Shown: piece after piece, positions 22,539-32,406 of the stretch
How the letters are laid out: every line of letters begins with the position of its first letter
Numbering within the stretch: the stretch's first letter is position 1
Assembly (NCBI GenBank): GCA_004298065.1
Contig: SCRL01000055.1
Coordinates: forward strand, 1 to 46,383
Reading direction: 5' to 3'
Source: Gammaproteobacteria bacterium
GTDB lineage: Bacteria > Pseudomonadota > Gammaproteobacteria > Acidiferrobacterales > Sulfurifustaceae
DNA length: 46,383 nucleotides
Notes under the pieces: generated by a model
The model's database searches: none
What the model saw: the letters and a program-made list of their open reading frames with translations, nothing else
What the model was told of the DNA's origin: nothing
Program-made: the position numbers and the translations under genes

Positions 22539-23339
22539 TTATTTTGCCGGCAATTTCGCCAGCCACTCGCTCAGGCGCGCGCGCAGAGGGTCGTAGCGGT
22601 CAGTGAAGAAGTGGTTGGCGTTCTTCACGCGCACCTGGGCATAGCTGCTGTTGCCGGCTTTTTTCGCGGCCACGGCGCGCGCCGCCGCGGTGTCGAGCAC
22701 CACCGGCAGGTCCTCGCTGCCGAAAATGTCGAGTATCGGCAGTTTCAGTTTTTCGAGTTGCAGCACCGACTGCATGTAACGGTTACCCGCCGGTTCGCTG
22801 GTGAGGCCGATGGTCGCGAGGCCGGCCAGCGGCATCTTGGGGTGCTCGGCGGCATAGGCCACGGCGGTGATGGCGCCGGAGCTATGGCCGACGAGCACGA
22901 TCTGTTTGACGCCCTTCTGCTGGAGATAACGCGCCCCGGCGTCGATGCGCTGGAACGCCTCGGGGAAGGTCTTGCCGTACTCCGCGAATTTCACGTCCTG
23001 GTCGAGGATCGGCAGCTGCAGCGACAGCGTGTGCCAGCCGGCCTCGGCGAGATCGACGCGCAGCGTGTCGATGAAGCCCCAGGCGGGATGCACGCCACGG
23101 CCGTGGAGCAGGATCACGCCGCGCGTTGCGGTTTTGTGGGTTTCGCCGGGTTTGGTGTAGAGCGCAAGAAACTTGACGCCGCTGGCGTCGAGCCGGATTG
23201 CCTCGCCGGCAACCAGAAAATCGCCGATCTGATCGGCCCAGTTTTTTTCGCGTTCGAGATTGGAGGTCGAGGCCGCCGGCAGCGCGGAGGGAAACGCCAG
23301 CAGCAGAAGCAACGGGATGTGGAGTCGGATTCGCAGCAT
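22539..23339 (-). CDS. Secreted alpha/beta-hydrolase family protein
   Basis: A 266-residue protein with an N-terminal signal peptide (MLRIRLHIPLLLLLAFPSALPAAS). The hydrolase core carries GVILLHGRGVHPAW and the nucleophile elbow GHSSGAITAV; the downstream LPILDIFGSEDLPVV supplies the acid region and NANHFFTD the histidine. This resembles the DUF3530-type secreted hydrolases, whose substrate is unknown. The start is placed at the ATG at 23339 because the signal peptide begins there. An in-frame upstream ATG at 23390 would add 17 residues. Confidence 0.8.
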   Translation of the reverse strand: MLRIRLHIPLLLLLAFPSALPAASTSNLEREKNWADQIGDFLVAGEAIRLDASGVKFLALYTKPGETHKTATRGVILLHGRGVHPAWGFIDTLRVDLAEAGWHTLSLQLPILDQDVKFAEYGKTFPEAFQRIDAGARYLQQKGVKQIVLVGHSSGAITAVAYAAEHPKMPLAGLATIGLTSEPAGNRYMQSVLQLEKLKLPILDIFGSEDLPVVLDTAAARAVAAKKAGNSSYAQVRVKNANHFFTDRYDPLRARLSEWLAKLPAK

Positions 23340-23487
23340 GATGAAGCAGGGAAGGTGTTTTTTCGTCAGTATAGGCGGTGAAACCCGCATGTCGAGGTAT
23401 TTGCGCCGGGCTGCAAAGCCTCGACGCTTCGGGTAAAGTGCGCGTCTTTAAGTGCGGAAATTGCACGCAGAAAGAAAGGGTAAAACG

Positions 23488-24180
23488 ATGAAACAAAGCA
23501 ACCAGATCGCACCTTCCATCCTGTCCGCGGATTTTGCCCGCTTGGGCGAGGAAGTGAAGAATGTCCTCGCCGCCGGCGCCGACATCGTGCATTTCGACGT
23601 GATGGACAACCATTATGTGCCGAACCTCACCATCGGCCCGCTGGTGTGCGAGGCGTTGCGCAAGCACGGCATCAAGGCCGAGATCGACGTGCACCTGATG
23701 GTCAAGCCCGTGGACCGCATCGTGCCCGACTTCGCCAAGGCCGGCGCGAGCTACATCACCTTCCACCCCGAGGCGAGCGAGCATGTGGACCGCACGCTGC
23801 AGCTCATCAAGAGCGAGGGTTGCAAGGCCGGTCTGGTGTTCAACCCGGCGACGCCGCTCGATTACCTCAAATATGTCATCGACAAGGTGGACATGGTGCT
23901 GCTCATGTCCGTGAACCCGGGCTTCGGCGGCCAGAGCTTCATCCGCTCAGCGCTCGACAAGCTGCGCGAGGCGCGCAAAATCATCGACGCCTCCGGCCGG
24001 CCGATCCGCCTTGAGATCGACGGCGGTGTGAAGGTGGACAACATCCGCGAGATCGCCGAGGCGGGCGCCGATACCTTCGTCGCCGGTTCGGCGATCTTCA
24101 GCGCCGGCAGGGACACTGATTCGAACCGCTACGACACGGTGGTGAAGGCCATGCGCGCGGAGCTCGCCAAGGTCAAATAA
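23488..24180 (+). CDS. rpe: Ribulose-phosphate 3-epimerase
   Basis: A 230-residue TIM-barrel enzyme that interconverts ribulose 5-phosphate and xylulose 5-phosphate in the pentose phosphate and Calvin cycles. Motifs: [47 protein letters not shown] and IDGGV. The length matches the family. The start is the ATG at 23488, where homology begins; the open frame reaches back to 23452. gph follows directly with no gap, the usual order ahead of trpE in proteobacteria. Confidence 0.97.
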   Translation: MKQSNQIAPSILSADFARLGEEVKNVLAAGADIVHFDVMDNHYVPNLTIGPLVCEALRKHGIKAEIDVHLMVKPVDRIVPDFAKAGASYITFHPEASEHVDRTLQLIKSEGCKAGLVFNPATPLDYLKYVIDKVDMVLLMSVNPGFGGQSFIRSALDKLREARKIIDASGRPIRLEIDGGVKVDNIREIAEAGADTFVAGSAIFSAGRDTDSNRYDTVVKAMRAELAKVK

Positions 24181-24885
24181 ATGGAATCGGTGGCGCGCAA
24201 CATGGCGACGTTCCCGCTGGCCGTGAAGATGGTCATGATCGACCTCGACGGCACGCTCATCGACACCGTGCCGGACCTGGCCGCCGCGGCGAACCGCATG
24301 CTCGCCGATCTCGGCCGTCCCGCCTGGGACGAAGCCCACTACCGCACGTGGATCGGCAACGGCGTGCCGCGCTTCGTGAAGCGCGCGCTCACCGGCGAGA
24401 TGCAGGCCGAGCCGGAGGCGGCCCTGTTCGAGCGGGCGCTGGCGATTTTCCGCAAGCATTATGGCGCCGCCGTGGCCGACCTGAGCCGGCCCTATGCCGG
24501 CGTGGTCGAAGCGCTCGGGCGACTGTCGGCCACCAGCTTTTCGCTTGCCTGCATCACCAACAAGGCCGAGGCGTTCACGGTCCCGCTGCTCAAGCAGCTC
24601 GACCTGTATAAGTATTTCAAGCTGGTGCTCTCGGGCGACAGCCTGCCGAAGCAGAAACCCGACCCCTTGCCGCTGTTGCACGCCTGCAAGCACTTCGACA
24701 TCACCCCGGACCACGGGGTGCTGGTGGGCGATTCGAGCAACGACGTGCAGGCGGCGCGCGCCGCCGGCATGCCTGTTATTTGTGTGACCTATGGTTATAA
24801 TCACGGCCACGACATCCGCGACTCGCACCCGGACGCCGTGGTGGATTCGCTGGTCGATGTGCTGCAGTACCTGAAGCCTTACTGA
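24181..24885 (+). CDS. gph: Phosphoglycolate phosphatase
   Basis: A 234-residue HAD-superfamily enzyme that dephosphorylates 2-phosphoglycolate, coming from DNA repair or from Rubisco oxygenase activity. HAD motifs: MIDLDGTLIDTVPDL (catalytic Asp pair), ACITNKAEAF, KPDPLPLLHA and VGDSSNDVQAARAAGM. The ATG starts immediately after the rpe stop; a second in-frame ATG (24202) is possible. A TATAAT (24796-24801) inside the gene may be the trp promoter. glcF at 37170 handles the product, glycolate. Confidence 0.95.
   Translation: MESVARNMATFPLAVKMVMIDLDGTLIDTVPDLAAAANRMLADLGRPAWDEAHYRTWIGNGVPRFVKRALTGEMQAEPEAALFERALAIFRKHYGAAVADLSRPYAGVVEALGRLSATSFSLACITNKAEAFTVPLLKQLDLYKYFKLVLSGDSLPKQKPDPLPLLHACKHFDITPDHGVLVGDSSNDVQAARAAGMPVICVTYGYNHGHDIRDSHPDAVVDSLVDVLQYLKPY
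24796..24801 (+). promoter_or_regulatory. Possible trp operon -10 element inside gph
   Basis: A perfect TATAAT lies 93 nt before the leader peptide ATG. The -35 at the expected distance is weak (CTGTTA, 24773-24778). It is offered as the most likely local start for the trp leader transcript, because no other good promoter lies between gph and trpE. Confidence 0.4.
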
Positions 24886-24893
24886 CGACAACC

Positions 24894-24974
24894 ATGAGAC
24901 TCGGAACGAAAGGATGGACGAATGCACGCTGGTGGTGGGCCTGGCCCGCTGCCGTGTCTGCCGTCGTCCATTAA
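24894..24974 (+). CDS. trpL: Trp-rich leader peptide of the trp operon
   Basis: A 26-codon frame between gph and trpE with the core ARWWWAW. It has 5 Trp in total (one at GWT, three in a row, one at AWP), far above chance. This is the typical signature of a trp leader: ribosome stalling on Trp codons senses charged tRNA-Trp. The inverted repeat ATGGACGA (24913-24920) and TCGTCCAT (24964-24971) lies inside the frame. Only 24 nt separate its stop from the trpE ATG, so a classical terminator hairpin with U-tract does not fit. The Shine-Dalgarno for this peptide is poor. Confidence 0.75.
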   Translation: MRLGTKGWTNARWWWAWPAAVSAVVH

Positions 24975-24998
24975 CGTTTGCGATTCTTATGGTGAGTC

Positions 24999-26492
24999 AT
25001 GTCGTCCAGCAAAGCCGAATTCGATAAGTACGCCTCCCAGGGTTTCAACCGCATCCCCTTGATGCGCGAGGTCCTCGCCGACCTCGACACGCCCCTGTCC
25101 GTCTACCTCAAGCTCGCTCGCGGGCCGTATTCGTATCTGTTCGAATCGGTCCAGGGCGGCGAAAAGTGGGGCCGTTATTCCATCATCGGCCTGCCGGCGC
25201 GCACGTTGCTGCGCGTGCGTGGTCATGAGGTAGAGGTAGAGAAGGACGGGAAAATCGTCGAGCGCGAAACCGTCACAGACCCGCTCGACACCGTGCGCGC
25301 GTTCAAGGCGCGTTACACCGTGCCGCCGGTGCCCGGGCTGCCGCGCTTCACCGGCGGGCTCGTCGGCTACTTCGGCTACGAGACCATTCGCTACGTCGAG
25401 CCGCGCCTGGGCAAGATGATCAAGCCCGACGCCGTCGGCGCGCCGGACATCCTGCTCACGGTCTCGGACGAGGTCGTGGTGTTCGACAACCTCAAGGGCA
25501 AGCTCTACGTCGTCATCCACGTGAACCCGGCGATCGACGATGCCTTCCACAAGGCCAATCGCCGGCTTGATGAGTTGGTGGTCAAATTGAACGAAGGCGT
25601 GGCGCACGGCGGTAACACGACTGGCGGCAAGCCGGTCGTTGAAACCGATTTCGTGTCGGCCTTCACGCAGGAAGGCTTCGAGCAGGCCGTCTGCAAGGCG
25701 CTCGAATATATCCGCGCCGGCGACATCATGCAGGTGGTGCTATCGCAGCGCCTGGCGATTCCCTACCAGGCGGCACCGCTCGATCTCTACCGCGCGCTGC
25801 GCACGCTCAATCCCTCGCCATACATGTACTTCATGGACCTGAAGGACTTCCATATCGTCGGTTCTTCGCCGGAGATTCTGGTGCGGCTGGAAGACGGACA
25901 GGTAACAGTGCGGCCCATCGCCGGCACGCGCCCGCGCGGCAAGACCGAAGAGGAAGACAAGGCGCTGGAGCAGGATTTGCTCGCCGATCCCAAAGAGCGC
26001 GCAGAGCACATCATGCTGGTGGACCTCGGGCGCAACGACGCCGGGCGCGTGGCCAAGACTGGCAGCGTGAAGGTAACCGACAAGATGGTCATCGAACGCT
26101 ACTCGCACGTCATGCACATCGTCTCGAACGTCATCGGCGAGTTAAAAGCCGGCATGGACGCGGTGGACGTGCTGCGCGCGACGTTCCCGGCCGGCACGGT
26201 TTCGGGCGCGCCCAAGGTGCGGGCCATGGAGATCATCGAGCAGCTCGAACCCACGCGCCGCGGCATCTATTCCGGCGCCGTCGGCTACGTCGGCTGGAAC
26301 GGCAACATGGACACCGCCATCGCCATCCGTACCGCGGTCATCAAGGACAAGACGCTCTACATCCAGGCCGGCGCCGGTATCGTCGCCGACTCCGTACCGA
26401 GGTCCGAATGGAACGAGACCATGAACAAGGCACGCGCCATCTTCCGCGCCGTGGCCATGGCATCTGCGGGCCTGGGCGGGCAGGAGAACTAG
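24999..26492 (+). CDS. trpE: Anthranilate synthase component I
   Basis: A 497-residue enzyme that makes anthranilate from chorismate, with ammonia delivered by TrpG. The N-terminal feedback-binding region keeps a YLFESVQGG form of the LLES motif that binds tryptophan. The catalytic domain shows [55 protein letters not shown] and [20 protein letters not shown]. Length is normal. It is preceded by the Trp-rich leader and followed 2 nt later by trpG. Confidence 0.97.
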   Translation: MSSSKAEFDKYASQGFNRIPLMREVLADLDTPLSVYLKLARGPYSYLFESVQGGEKWGRYSIIGLPARTLLRVRGHEVEVEKDGKIVERETVTDPLDTVRAFKARYTVPPVPGLPRFTGGLVGYFGYETIRYVEPRLGKMIKPDAVGAPDILLTVSDEVVVFDNLKGKLYVVIHVNPAIDDAFHKANRRLDELVVKLNEGVAHGGNTTGGKPVVETDFVSAFTQEGFEQAVCKALEYIRAGDIMQVVLSQRLAIPYQAAPLDLYRALRTLNPSPYMYFMDLKDFHIVGSSPEILVRLEDGQVTVRPIAGTRPRGKTEEEDKALEQDLLADPKERAEHIMLVDLGRNDAGRVAKTGSVKVTDKMVIERYSHVMHIVSNVIGELKAGMDAVDVLRATFPAGTVSGAPKVRAMEIIEQLEPTRRGIYSGAVGYVGWNGNMDTAIAIRTAVIKDKTLYIQAGAGIVADSVPRSEWNETMNKARAIFRAVAMASAGLGGQEN

Positions 26493-26494
26493 CC

Positions 26495-27070
26495 ATGCTG
26501 CTCATGATCGACAATTACGATTCCTTCACCTACAACCTTGTGCAGTATTTCGGCGAGCTGGGCGCGGACGTGCGCGTCTATCGCAACGACCAGATCGCAG
26601 TGGCCGAGATCGAGCAACTGAAGCCCGATCACATTGTGGTTTCACCGGGACCGTGCACGCCGAACGAGGCCGGGGTGTCGGTCGAGACCATCCGGCATTG
26701 CGGCGGCAAGATCCCGATCCTCGGCGTGTGCCTTGGGCACCAGAGCATCGGCCAGGCTTACGGCGGCCGGATCGTGCGCGCGAAACAGCTCATGCACGGC
26801 AAGACCTCGATGATCCACCACAAGAACGTCGGCGTGTTCAGCGGCCTGCCGGACCCGTTCGAGGCGACGCGCTACCACTCACTCGTGATCGAGCGCGAAA
26901 GCTTGCCGGACGTGCTGGAAGTCACCGCCTGGACCGACGACGGCGAGATTATGGGTGTGCGCCACAAGCAGCTTGCGGTCGAGGGCGTGCAGTTCCATCC
27001 CGAATCGATCCTCACGCAATACGGGCATGAGATGCTGGCCAACTTCCTGAAACAACACCGGGGAGACTGA
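26495..27070 (+). CDS. trpG: Anthranilate synthase component II (glutamine amidotransferase)
   Basis: A 191-residue class I glutaminase partner of TrpE. The catalytic Cys is in [12 protein letters not shown], and the His-Glu pair of the triad is in QFHPESILT. It also has [10 protein letters not shown] and [11 protein letters not shown]. The Shine-Dalgarno CAGGAG overlaps the end of trpE, 2 nt away, so the subunits are co-translated. It may also serve p-aminobenzoate synthase, as in some bacteria, but the trp context points to TrpG. trpD follows at 27073. Confidence 0.97.
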   Translation: MLLMIDNYDSFTYNLVQYFGELGADVRVYRNDQIAVAEIEQLKPDHIVVSPGPCTPNEAGVSVETIRHCGGKIPILGVCLGHQSIGQAYGGRIVRAKQLMHGKTSMIHHKNVGVFSGLPDPFEATRYHSLVIERESLPDVLEVTAWTDDGEIMGVRHKQLAVEGVQFHPESILTQYGHEMLANFLKQHRGD

Positions 27071-27072
27071 TC

Positions 27073-28098
27073 ATGGATATGCAAAGCGCCATTCGCGCCG
27101 TGACCGAACGGCGCGACCTCTCGGGCGCCGACATGCACGAGGTCATGCGCCGGATCATGACCGGCGAGGCGACGCCGGCGCAAATCGGCGGCTTTCTCGT
27201 CGGCCTGCGCATGAAGGGCGAGACGGTGGAAGAAATCGCCGCCGCGACCGAGGTGATGCGCGAGCTGGCCACGCACATCAGCGTCAGCGGTCCGCATCTG
27301 GTGGATACCTGCGGTACCGGCGGCGATGGGGTGCATACCTTTAATATCTCGACGGCAGCGGCGTTCGTGGTCGCGGCGGCCGGCGGCAAGGTGGCCAAGC
27401 ACGGCAACCGCTCGGTATCGTCCAAGTCCGGCAGTGCCGACGTGCTTGAGGCAGCAGGGGTTTCGCTCGATCTCACCCCGGAACAGGTAGCGCGGTGCGT
27501 GAGCGAAATCGGCGTCGGTTTCCTGTTCGCTCCAAAATTTCACGCCGCGATGAAGCACGCTATCGGGCCGCGCCGTGAAATGGGTGTGCGCACCGTATTC
27601 AATCTTCTTGGACCGCTTACCAATCCTGCCGGCGCGCCGAACCAGGTGATCGGCGTGTTCGCGGTGCAGTGGGTCGAGCCGCTGGCCGAGGTGTTGCAGA
27701 AGCTGGGCAGCAAGCATGTGCTGGTGGTACATGCCGAGGATGGCATGGACGAGATTTCCATCGGTGCGCCGACGCGTGTGGCCGAGCTGAAAGATGGGCG
27801 GGTGCGCGTGTTCACGATCCAGCCCGAGCAGTTCGGTTTTTCGCGCGGCGACGTTAAAAAGCTCGGTGTCACCAGTCCGGCGGAAAGTCTCGCCATTATC
27901 CGGGGCATCTTCGACAGCCAGGCCGGCCCGGCGCGCGATATTGTTGCGCTCAACGCCGGCGCCGCAATTTACGTTGCCGGACTCGCCCCGAGCCTCGAGG
28001 CTGGCGTGAAAAAGGCCGCCGAGGTCATTGCCAGCGGCGCCGCACGCGCCAAGCTTGACGCCCTGGCGGCACTCAGCAAAAAGCTCGTTGCCGGATGA
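27073..28098 (+). CDS. trpD: Anthranilate phosphoribosyltransferase
   Basis: A 341-residue enzyme that transfers phosphoribose from PRPP to anthranilate. The PRPP/glycine-rich signature [17 protein letters not shown] and [19 protein letters not shown] are intact, as is [11 protein letters not shown]. The domain order matches the family. It starts 2 nt after trpG and overlaps trpC by ATGA, so the operon reads trpE-G-D-C. trpF, trpB and trpA are not in the window, consistent with the split trp arrangement of many proteobacteria. Confidence 0.97.
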   Translation: MDMQSAIRAVTERRDLSGADMHEVMRRIMTGEATPAQIGGFLVGLRMKGETVEEIAAATEVMRELATHISVSGPHLVDTCGTGGDGVHTFNISTAAAFVVAAAGGKVAKHGNRSVSSKSGSADVLEAAGVSLDLTPEQVARCVSEIGVGFLFAPKFHAAMKHAIGPRREMGVRTVFNLLGPLTNPAGAPNQVIGVFAVQWVEPLAEVLQKLGSKHVLVVHAEDGMDEISIGAPTRVAELKDGRVRVFTIQPEQFGFSRGDVKKLGVTSPAESLAIIRGIFDSQAGPARDIVALNAGAAIYVAGLAPSLEAGVKKAAEVIASGAARAKLDALAALSKKLVAG

Positions 28099-28895
28099 AC
28101 CGCCCGCCGGACATTCTCCGGAAAATCCTCGCGCGCAAACACGAGGAAATTGCCGAGCGCGCCGCGCGCCTGCCGCTGGCGGAGCTGCGCCGGCGTGCGC
28201 TCGCCGCGCCACCCACGCGCAGCTTCGTGAATGCCATCCGTGCGCGCATCGCGGCCGGCAAGCCCGCGGTGATCGCCGAGATCAAGAAGGCGAGCCCGAG
28301 TAAGGGATTGCTGCGTGTCGATTTCAACCCGGCCGAAATCGCCAAGAGCTACGAGCGCCATGGTGCTACCTGTCTGTCGGTGCTGACCGACCGCGATTTT
28401 TTCCAGGGCGCGGACGAGCACCTGCAACAGGCGCGCGCCGCCTGCGCGCTGCCCGTGCTGCGCAAGGACTTCACCATCGATCCGTATCAGGTTTACGAGG
28501 CGCGCGCTTTAGGGGCGGATTGCATCCTGCTCATCGTCGCGGCACTGGACGATAATTTAATGCGCGAGCTTGCCACGCTCGCGCGCGATATTGGTCTGGA
28601 CGTGTTGGTAGAGGTACACGATGCCGCAGAACTCGATCACGCGCTGGCGCTCGACACGCCGCTGATCGGCATCAACAATCGCGACCTGCGTACATTCGAG
28701 GTGCGGCTGGAAGCGACGCTCGATCTGTTGGCACGAATTCCGAAGGACCGTCTCGTCGTGACCGAGAGCGGCATTCACGCGCCCGCCGATGTAGCGCGCA
28801 TGCGACAGAACGGGGTTAATGCATTCCTGGTCGGTGAGACCTTTATGAAGGCCACGGACCCCGGCGTCAAACTGGCGCAGTTATTTGGCGTGTGA
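28095..28895 (+). CDS. trpC: Indole-3-glycerol phosphate synthase
   Basis: A 266-residue TIM-barrel enzyme that closes the indole ring in tryptophan synthesis. Motifs: [14 protein letters not shown] (catalytic Lys/Glu), [50 protein letters not shown] and VTESGI. It is monofunctional; no TrpF domain is fused. It is coupled to trpD by ATGA and is the last trp gene here. The next gene (28903) begins 7 nt later but belongs to another function. Confidence 0.97.
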   Translation: MNRPPDILRKILARKHEEIAERAARLPLAELRRRALAAPPTRSFVNAIRARIAAGKPAVIAEIKKASPSKGLLRVDFNPAEIAKSYERHGATCLSVLTDRDFFQGADEHLQQARAACALPVLRKDFTIDPYQVYEARALGADCILLIVAALDDNLMRELATLARDIGLDVLVEVHDAAELDHALALDTPLIGINNRDLRTFEVRLEATLDLLARIPKDRLVVTESGIHAPADVARMRQNGVNAFLVGETFMKATDPGVKLAQLFGV

Positions 28896-28902
28896 GGCGC
28901 GC

Positions 28903-29843
28903 ATGACGACCGCGCGCGATATCCAGCAGCGCAACCAGATCGCGCTAGCCCAACGTGATGAAATCTGGCGGCAAAATCCGCGCCCAGGTTTCGATATCAA
29001 GGCGCTGTCCGGCATGCCGCCCTATCTTGGCCTTGTAGATGCGCCGCTGTCTTCTGAGCTGACAGTTGTCATGTTCCTGTCGAACAACGACGACGGCGTC
29101 GCATTGCGCTGGTTGTGGAACGGTTGTTACGAGCCGATGTCGCTCGGCCTGTGGACGCTGTTGGCACGTCAGGCTAACGTGATCTTCGACATCGGGGCGC
29201 ATACCGGGGTGTATACGCTCGCGGCCGCGATGACGAACCGGAAAGCCACCGTGGTTTCATGCGAGCCGTACGATCTCAACTATGCGCGGCTGCTAATCAA
29301 CCTGAGGGCGAACGGATTTGCTACCGATACCGCTTACCCGATCGCCATATCGGATCGTGATGACGTCGTCCCGTTCGCTGTTTCGACCAGCTTCTGGTAT
29401 CTCTCCACTGGCGGATCGGTCGGTGAGCGATCGGGGGTATCAGCAGGCACGTGCCAGCCATGCGACTCGACACGATCTACCGGCAAAATCCCGCGAAGGT
29501 CTCTCTCATCAAGATCGACACCGAAGGACATGAACTGGCGGTCATCCGTGGCGCCGGGGATGTCCTGCGCGAATGTGGACCGGACATCCTGATGGAAAGC
29601 GTGTTCAGCGAAGTAACCGGCGAGATTGAGCGTCTGTTGTTGGTCCAAGGCTACCGCTTCTATCTGATCGATGACGACAAGCTGGAGGTGCACCCGGTAG
29701 ACACGCTTGCCCCGACAGCGCCTGCGGATGCGCCGGCCATGGGACAACTGAACCGGTTAGTTACACGGCGCAGTGCGCAGGAAATCGTCACATTGACGGA
29801 AACCGCGCGCAGCGAACTGTTAATGCGGTCTCTTCGGTCGTAA
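28903..29843 (+). pseudogene. FkbM-type methyltransferase gene with a frameshift
   Basis: The N-terminal part (from ATG 28903) carries the SAM-binding region NVIFDIGAHTGVYTLAAA and VSCEPYDLNYARLL. The family's C-terminal part (SLIKIDTEGHELAVIRG) continues in another frame starting near 29433. The switch fits the loss of one G in the GGGGG run at 29433-29437: with one added G the two frames join smoothly (GERSGG-ISRHVPAMRLDTIY). Either the gene is newly broken or the run is a sequencing error. FkbM enzymes methylate sugars or glycolipids, which fits the glycosyltransferase neighbours. Confidence 0.8.
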
Positions 29844-29847
29844 CGGG

Positions 29848-30492
29848 TCAGTTATCGGTGTGGGCCAGGCGCAACATCCATTCCTTGCGCAGCCCCTTGT
29901 AGTGCACCACGAATTTTCCGCTCAGGTCTTCGTCCGGCCTGTCGGGCGTGTAGTTATAGAGATCGCAAGGAAATGTTTTTAGTTTAAGGGGAGTGGCATC
30001 AGCCACGGCCTTGATCGATAGTTGGTCGCCCCACCATTCCTTTTCAAAGTCCGAGAACGTGAGACAGTAGTGGTAGGCGGCCTCCCAGAACGGCCGGCCG
30101 CTTGCGCGGGAAAACATCACGCCCGTGTTGTACGGCATGGTTGCTGTAATATCGATCCCCTCGGGATCGAGCACCGGTTTATCACGGATGGTCAGGCCGA
30201 TATCGAAATCGTTCTCGAAGACGGGCGCCAGGTCTTTCTGTACCACTACATCCGTATCGAGGAATACCGCCTCGGCATCCGGGAAGTCCTTGAGGTGCAG
30301 CAGCCGATAGGGCATCGGATACTTGCCGTCGTAACGCTTGCGTATGACGTCATGCACGCCGGTGACCGGCTTGGTGTCGGAATCGGTCATCTGCACGATT
30401 CGCGCTGCCGGCATGGCCTTCCGGACGGAGGCGACCATGATCTGGGCGACCTTGGAAATTTTTCCGATATGCATGAAGCCCACCGTCAACAT
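29848..30492 (-). CDS. Glycosyltransferase of nucleotide-sugar type (GT-A fold)
   Basis: A 214-residue protein with the DxD-like metal site VFLDTDVVVQKDL and a fold like small GT8-type transferases (LHLKDFPDAEAV, YNTGVMFSR, WGDQLSIKAV). The C-terminal part keeps the FVVHYKGLRKEWML block. It is expected to move a sugar from a nucleotide donor to an unknown acceptor. It starts 1 nt inside the end of the TPR/transferase gene (TGATG), so the two are coupled. No signal peptide is seen; it is probably cytosolic. Confidence 0.75.
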   Translation of the reverse strand: MLTVGFMHIGKISKVAQIMVASVRKAMPAARIVQMTDSDTKPVTGVHDVIRKRYDGKYPMPYRLLHLKDFPDAEAVFLDTDVVVQKDLAPVFENDFDIGLTIRDKPVLDPEGIDITATMPYNTGVMFSRASGRPFWEAAYHYCLTFSDFEKEWWGDQLSIKAVADATPLKLKTFPCDLYNYTPDRPDEDLSGKFVVHYKGLRKEWMLRLAHTDN

Positions 30493-32372
30493 CAGGGGCG
30501 CTCCGATTTCTTCAGATCGGCTACCAGCTCGTGGAAGGCGGTATCCCAGCTCCCCTCGTATCCCTGCCGGTATACGCTAAAGCCCGGGAACCACGGCGAT
30601 TCCTTGCCTTCCGCCATCCAGCGCCACTCCGGCGGCGCCGGTACCAATACTCTCGCTGTTTTCCCCACCGCAGCCCGCAAATGCATGTTGGTGTTCGATA
30701 CCCCCACGTAGTCGTCGATAAGCGACAGCAACGCGAGCATCGATTCGAGGTCGTCGTTCAGGGTGGAAAGGTCATGGGCCGGACGTCCGAGCGCAGCGGC
30801 AAACCGCTCGATCTCGCCGGGCTGGGGATTTCGTTGCAGCACCAATAGGGTTCCCGGAAGCGGGGCCAACGTTGTTGCGAGCGATTCCAGCGGGCTTTCC
30901 TTGAATATACCGAGGTCTTGGCCTTTGATGCCGGCGCGCCAGGTCACGCCGAGGTAAGGCGGGGGGCCGAACGCGACAAGGCGTGCACGCATGGCCTCGA
31001 CCCGGGTCGGCAGGGGCGCGAGCGCGAGCGGCGGCGGAATTTGATCTGCGCGCTCGTGGCCGAGCAGTCGCGGGAGGTCGCCCACTGAAAGCGCGCAATC
31101 GTCGGCGGGCGGCGTCTCATCGGGCCCCGCCAGACGGTCGAGCACGGACACGCGCGCAAGCAGCGACGCGATCTTGGGCGAAGGCCGGTAAACAATGTGT
31201 CCGGCGCCGCGCTGCCGCAGTTGGGCGGCGAAGCGCAGGAAGAAAAGCTCGTCGCCCAATCCCTGTTCGGGACACAGGAATACGTTGCGGCCGCCCAGAT
31301 CGCCCCCGTCCCAGGTTGGCGTCGGGCACACACGCACCGGCGATCCGGCGCGGCGCCAGCTCCAGACGTATTCCTCCCAACCCTCGCAGAACCGGCCGAG
31401 CAGCAGGTAAACGATCGCAAGATTGAAGTGGGCCTCGGCAAAATCCGGCTTGCCCTGGATGGCTCGGCGGTAATTTTCCATGGCTTCTGGCAGGTCGCCC
31501 TTCAGTCGCCATGCGCGGCCGAGGTTGCGCAGCACGTCCGGGTCGTCCGGTCGCAGCTCAAGCGCCCGCCGGAAGTTCGCGATCGCTTCGTCGCCGTGGC
31601 GCAGGTCCAGATGCGTGAGGCCGAGGTTGTGGCAGGCCTGAAAATAGCGTGGGTCGATGTCGAGCGCCTGCCGGTACGCCGCGATGGCCTCATCCTTGCG
31701 GCCCAATTCGGACAGGGCGTTGCCAAGATTGTTCAGCGTTTCGGGATTGCGCGGCTGGCGCTGTAGTGCTTGGCGGTAGCAGGCCGCCGCCTCCTCCATT
31801 TTTCCCAGATCCACATACACGTTGCCGAGATAGACGTGGGCGGCAGTGTGATCAGGATTAAGCGACAGTAAGCGGCGGAACGAATCGACGGCCTCGGGGA
31901 ACCGGCCGGATGCCGCCAGCGCCGCGCCCAGATACAGATGCGCCTCGACGTGATCGGGCTTGAGTCTCGTCGTTTCGCGCAGCGACTCGATGCCCTCGTC
32001 AAGCCGCTGATCTGCGACCAGCGCGAGGCCGAGATTGTAGTGCGCTTCGATATGGCCTGGCTGCAGTTTCAGCGCCTGGCGCAGGGCGGGGACTGCCTCG
32101 TCGAGGCGCCCTTGGGTGCGCAGCGCTGCGCCAAGATTACAGTAGGCATCAGCGTAGCCGGGGTGCAGGCGGATCGCTTCGCGACTGCAGCGCTCGGCCT
32201 CCTGGAGGTTGCCCTGCATGCCCTGGATGACGCCGAGCAAGTGCCAGGCGCCGGCGTTATTTTCGTTTCGGGTGACTTCCTCGCACAGCGCCGCGGCCTC
32301 CGTCAGCCGGTTGGCGCGCATCAATTCCAGGACGCGCTCCTTGCGGGAGCGGGGGGTATCAATATTGTTCAC
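30492..32372 (-). CDS. TPR-repeat protein with glycosyltransferase-like C-terminus (paralogue A)
   Basis: A 626-residue protein. About ten tetratricopeptide repeats cover residues 10-345 (repeat ends such as LKLQPGHIEAHYNLG). The C-terminal 270 residues resemble a GT-B/heptosyltransferase-type fold (FLCPEQGLGDELFFLRFAAQL, PYLGVTWRAG, VGVSNTNMHLRAAVGKTARVLVPAPP). This TPR-transferase layout occurs near glycan-modification genes. It is a paralogue of the protein at 33757. It could glycosylate a protein or assemble an exported glycan; the substrate is unknown. A 157-nt tract near its 3' end is almost identical to the paralogue. Confidence 0.8.
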   Translation of the reverse strand: MNNIDTPRSRKERVLELMRANRLTEAAALCEEVTRNENNAGAWHLLGVIQGMQGNLQEAERCSREAIRLHPGYADAYCNLGAALRTQGRLDEAVPALRQALKLQPGHIEAHYNLGLALVADQRLDEGIESLRETTRLKPDHVEAHLYLGAALAASGRFPEAVDSFRRLLSLNPDHTAAHVYLGNVYVDLGKMEEAAACYRQALQRQPRNPETLNNLGNALSELGRKDEAIAAYRQALDIDPRYFQACHNLGLTHLDLRHGDEAIANFRRALELRPDDPDVLRNLGRAWRLKGDLPEAMENYRRAIQGKPDFAEAHFNLAIVYLLLGRFCEGWEEYVWSWRRAGSPVRVCPTPTWDGGDLGGRNVFLCPEQGLGDELFFLRFAAQLRQRGAGHIVYRPSPKIASLLARVSVLDRLAGPDETPPADDCALSVGDLPRLLGHERADQIPPPLALAPLPTRVEAMRARLVAFGPPPYLGVTWRAGIKGQDLGIFKESPLESLATTLAPLPGTLLVLQRNPQPGEIERFAAALGRPAHDLSTLNDDLESMLALLSLIDDYVGVSNTNMHLRAAVGKTARVLVPAPPEWRWMAEGKESPWFPGFSVYRQGYEGSWDTAFHELVADLKKSERP

Positions 32373-32406
32373 AGCGTGTTTGGCGGGACAGGAAAGGTCG
32401 GGATGA

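Noticed and set aside
24894-24998. Classical transcription attenuator for the trp operon
   Set aside because: No hairpin followed by a U-tract is found between the leader peptide and trpE, and the space is too short.
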